Of a stretch of DNA of 64,000 nucleotides, positions 62,229-64,000 are shown one piece after another. Below the pieces are notes generated by a model. That model saw nothing but the letters and a program-made list of their open reading frames with translations, was not told where the DNA came from and made no database searches. The DNA is from Pseudomonas viciae (GTDB lineage Bacteria > Pseudomonadota > Gammaproteobacteria > Pseudomonadales > Pseudomonadaceae): the NCBI RefSeq assembly GCF_004786035.1, contig NZ_CP035088.1:212001-276000 (forward strand). Direction: 5' to 3'. A program made the position numbers and the translations under genes. How positions within the stretch are numbered: the stretch's first letter is position 1; each line of letters opens with the position of its first letter.

Positions 62229-62460
62229 CACCGCCACTCCGTGGCTGCAGGCAGTGCCTTGACGTCCTGCTCCGGGACGATTGTGTTCCGTACCATACCC
62301 ACCTCACATCTCAAGAAAACGCCGCGATGAATGCGGCGAACGAAAAATCAAGAATGTCCGGTGGTCCGGTGTATATACCCTAAACGTGTGTAAATTATTT
62401 ATGAACTAACTTTTAGGAATATGTATAGGTTGGATTTAAATTGGGGCTATACGCGCACTG
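62229..62460 (-). promoter_or_regulatory. AT-rich upstream region of the sulfur operon
   Basis: The 62370-62445 part is markedly AT-rich for this genome and contains, on the minus strand, ATTCCTAAAAG near 62419, like ATTCCTTAAAC before the 25-kb operon. CysB-type sulfur-starvation promoters have such AT-rich sites, so this is a plausible activator site. No clear -35/-10 pair was assigned. Confidence 0.4.
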
Positions 62461-62472
62461 GGGCGAGGCGGC

Positions 62473-62508
62473 TTTTGTGGCGAGGGGGCAAGCTCCCTCG
62501 CCACAAAA
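62473..62508. repeat. REP-type palindrome with terminator-like flanks
   Basis: TTTTGTGGCGAGGG / CCCTCGCCACAAAA, a 14-bp perfect stem around an 8-base loop, with an A/T-run on each side, downstream of the unknown gene at 62.5 kb. Confidence 0.85.
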
Positions 62509-62536
62509 AGCGGTCCTCGCAAAAGCGTTTTCCGTA

Positions 62537-63307
62537 TCAGGTTTTTTTGCGTCGCGGCTCGGCCGCCATGAGGGCTTCTTTGGGCGGGTTTTTCAGGTAG
62601 GGGTTGGCACAACCGATCTTCAGCGTCAGCGGTGGTGCCCACAGGGAGTTGTTGCCCACGCGGTCGAGGATGCAGTAGGTCACCTCCAGGCGCAGGTCTT
62701 CCCCCGCTTCGAGAATGATCTCTGGCGGCACCCAGATGTTGATCGGCTGGCCTACTTCGCCAGGTTTGATCCGGGGCAGGTCCATGCGCACGTCGCCCCA
62801 GCGCAGGGTGATCGCATCGTCGGCAGTCATGTTCAGGTAGGGTTCGATCGTCAGCGGTACGCCGCGCTTGATCTGGTTCGGGTTCACGCCCTGGCGCCGA
62901 ATGGCCGCAGGAATACGCACCGGTGCCAGCCCCTGGTTTTCCTCGCCACTCAGAGCGGGCGGCTGGCCGCCGGGGCAATCGAGCTTGACCTGCACCTGCT
63001 GCGTGGCTGATAGCGCCGGCCCGCGCCCGACCTGCATCACGCGATAATGGATGCGCGACGTCCCGTTGACGATGAAACTCTCCGGCACCCGCAACGTCAC
63101 GATCTCTTGTGTATCTGACTCCGACAGCAGGCGGGAGCCAACGTAGCAGTTGTCCCAGAACAGTTCGATCAGATCGCCCGCGTCCATGCCAGGGTAGGGC
63201 GCGATAGCGACCTCCAGGTGGGCTGCGCTGGTGATGTTGATGCCGGTGCGGTGGGCATTGGCCAGGGAGGGCGCGGCCAGTTCAGGGATGGTTGACGTAC
63301 ATGTCAT
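62537..63307 (-). CDS. Two-domain beta-sandwich protein of unknown function
   Basis: 256 residues from the ATG at 63307, with AAGGAG six bases upstream (the frame from 63376 has no site). Two divergent copies of an Ig-like unit of about 85 residues can be aligned: first I-A-P-Y-P-G-M-D-A-G-D-L-I-E-L-F-W.. to VPESFIVNGTSRIHYRVMQV, second I-E-P-Y-L-N-M-T-A-D-D-A-I-T-L-R-W.. to VPPEIILEAGEDLRLEVTYC. Each copy ends with a VxLxC/LxIGC strand. There is no signal peptide or membrane helix. Similar units recur in large Pseudomonas proteins of unknown role. It stands alone between the sulfur operon and a long gene-free gap. Confidence 0.75.
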   Translation of the reverse strand: MTCTSTIPELAAPSLANAHRTGINITSAAHLEVAIAPYPGMDAGDLIELFWDNCYVGSRLLSESDTQEIVTLRVPESFIVNGTSRIHYRVMQVGRGPALSATQQVQVKLDCPGGQPPALSGEENQGLAPVRIPAAIRRQGVNPNQIKRGVPLTIEPYLNMTADDAITLRWGDVRMDLPRIKPGEVGQPINIWVPPEIILEAGEDLRLEVTYCILDRVGNNSLWAPPLTLKIGCANPYLKNPPKEALMAAEPRRKKT

Positions 63308-63785
63308 GGTGTTCTCCTTGATGCTTGAAAACGAAGTCCGTTTCGGGTGTATCACGGCGGTTAGTAATAGCGGCATATTTTATTTGCGCCGTTGCGCAGA
63401 ATTAAAATGATGTGCTTCGCCCGTTGCTCTCTAGATAAGGGGTCGCTAGTTGCAGTGTCAATAGAGGCACTTGGTTAATAATTAATTGGGTAAGGCTTCA
63501 GAAACATCCTACGCATGGATGTTAGTAATACTCGGGGCCAAACGCCCTTTTCCTAGGCTTATCTGTTCGCGAAAAAAAACGTGAGGGGCACCCGCTGGCC
63601 AGAGCGGGTTAGAGCATAGCCCGAAGTGAAGTGTTACGAGAGGTATGCATATACCGCACATAGAGTATGTCGAGGATGTCAGGTGCCGTGCAGGTTGTTT
63701 CGTTATGGGTAAGTTGACGGTGCAGTGTTGGCCTTGTCGTAGTTGCCTCACTCCCATCCCTGGAAGTGACGACACTACGAATAAC
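63308..63785. other. Gene-free gap before the ABC ATPase gene
   Basis: 478 bases between two minus-strand genes, with lower GC than its surroundings. It holds a small CATCC..GGATG hairpin at 63506-63523. The only open frame (63509-63877) lacks a ribosome-binding site and overlaps the ABC gene. I see nothing else that I can name. Confidence 0.5.
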
Positions 63786-64000
63786 TTACTGGGTGCTGTG
63801 TCCGGCTGAGAGGAACTTGCTGAGAAACTGCCGAGTGCGTTCTTCCTTAGGGGCTGCAAACAAAGCCTTGGCTTCACCTTGTTCGACGATCACGCCTTTG
63901 TCGAAAAACACCACGCGGTTTGCCACGTCCCGGGCGAAGCCCATTTCGTGGGTGACGATGACCATGGTACGTTTTTCTTCGGCCAGGCCGCGAATGGTTG
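63786..64000 (-). CDS. Polar amino-acid ABC transporter ATPase, C-terminal end (partial)
   Basis: The last 70 residues of a GlnQ/HisP-type ATPase, running off the window edge. The switch histidine motif VIVTHEMGFARDVANRV and the following FFDKGVIVEQGEAKALF strand are typical, then the helix RTRQFLSKFLS. The HEMGFA form is specific to polar amino-acid ABC importers. The rest of the operon is beyond the window. Confidence 0.93.
   Translation of the reverse strand, partial: TIRGLAEEKRTMVIVTHEMGFARDVANRVVFFDKGVIVEQGEAKALFAAPKEERTRQFLSKFLSAGHSTQ

Noticed and set aside
1..64000. tRNA and rRNA genes
   Set aside because: No cloverleaf with a T-loop GGTTCGAATCC-type sequence or rRNA signature was seen on either strand by eye; a tRNAscan-SE run would settle it.

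Overview
This is a GC-rich chromosomal window from a Pseudomonas, most likely of the P. fluorescens group. The evidence is Pseudomonas-type REP/REPIN palindromes in many intergenic gaps, Pseudomonas-restricted families (DUF6124, SfnB, DUF2789, short Rhs proteins), and a gene order from thyA to the FliY-like binding protein (about 37.7-55 kb) that I recall as matching the P. aeruginosa PA0342-PA0314 block. No rRNA, tRNA, CRISPR array or intact transposase was found.

Layout. (1) 1-23.2 kb is an accessory, surface/secretion-oriented region. It holds the end of a LapB/LapC-like type I secretion pair, an orphan Rhs tip gene, a DUF6124 gene with a heavily structured leader, and a membrane protein coupled to an alpha/beta-hydrolase/PEP-synthase-like fusion. 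Then come three adaptor-like genes: a plain adaptor, a GAF-TM-HlyD fusion and a PqqD-like/M50-protease/HlyD fusion. A GNAT gene, a DUF6916/phage-tail-collar pair and a sulfotransferase follow. The centrepiece is a 2106-residue secreted protein with an N-terminal LEPR motif, a DUF4347 domain with a caspase-like His/Cys pair, a glycine-rich stretch and 13 Ig-like repeats. It is followed by a TolC-type lipoprotein, an aspartyl/asparaginyl beta-hydroxylase and a second sulfotransferase. I suggest this is a type I secretion island with its own protein-modification enzymes.

(2) 23.2-29.5 kb carries housekeeping and sulfur-linked genes: slipin/NfeD pair, DUF2789, RBBP9-like hydrolase with an atypical sigma-54-activator-like ATPase, a MetQ-type binding protein, a 31-codon ORF and an AAA ATPase. 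(3) 29.5-37.6 kb has a TriABC-like RND efflux operon with two adaptors, then divergent cadA/cadR with a textbook MerR-type promoter. (4) 37.7-55 kb is the conserved core block: thyA, lgt, tauE-like, NRDE, ptsP, rppH, HAD phosphatase, DUF2269, ilvA, rpiA, two SdiA-regulated-like proteins, FAH-family hydrolase, D-2-hydroxyglutarate dehydrogenase, serA, DUF4399 and a short solute-binding protein. SerA and D2HGDH are divergent neighbours and functionally paired, because SerA makes D-2-hydroxyglutarate that the dehydrogenase recycles.

(5) 55.8-62.2 kb is a tightly overlapping six-gene minus-strand operon (two SfnB-like flavoproteins, an LLM monooxygenase, metQ, metN, metI) for organosulfur scavenging and uptake. 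(6) The end holds an unknown two-domain protein and the 3' end of a polar amino-acid ABC ATPase gene.
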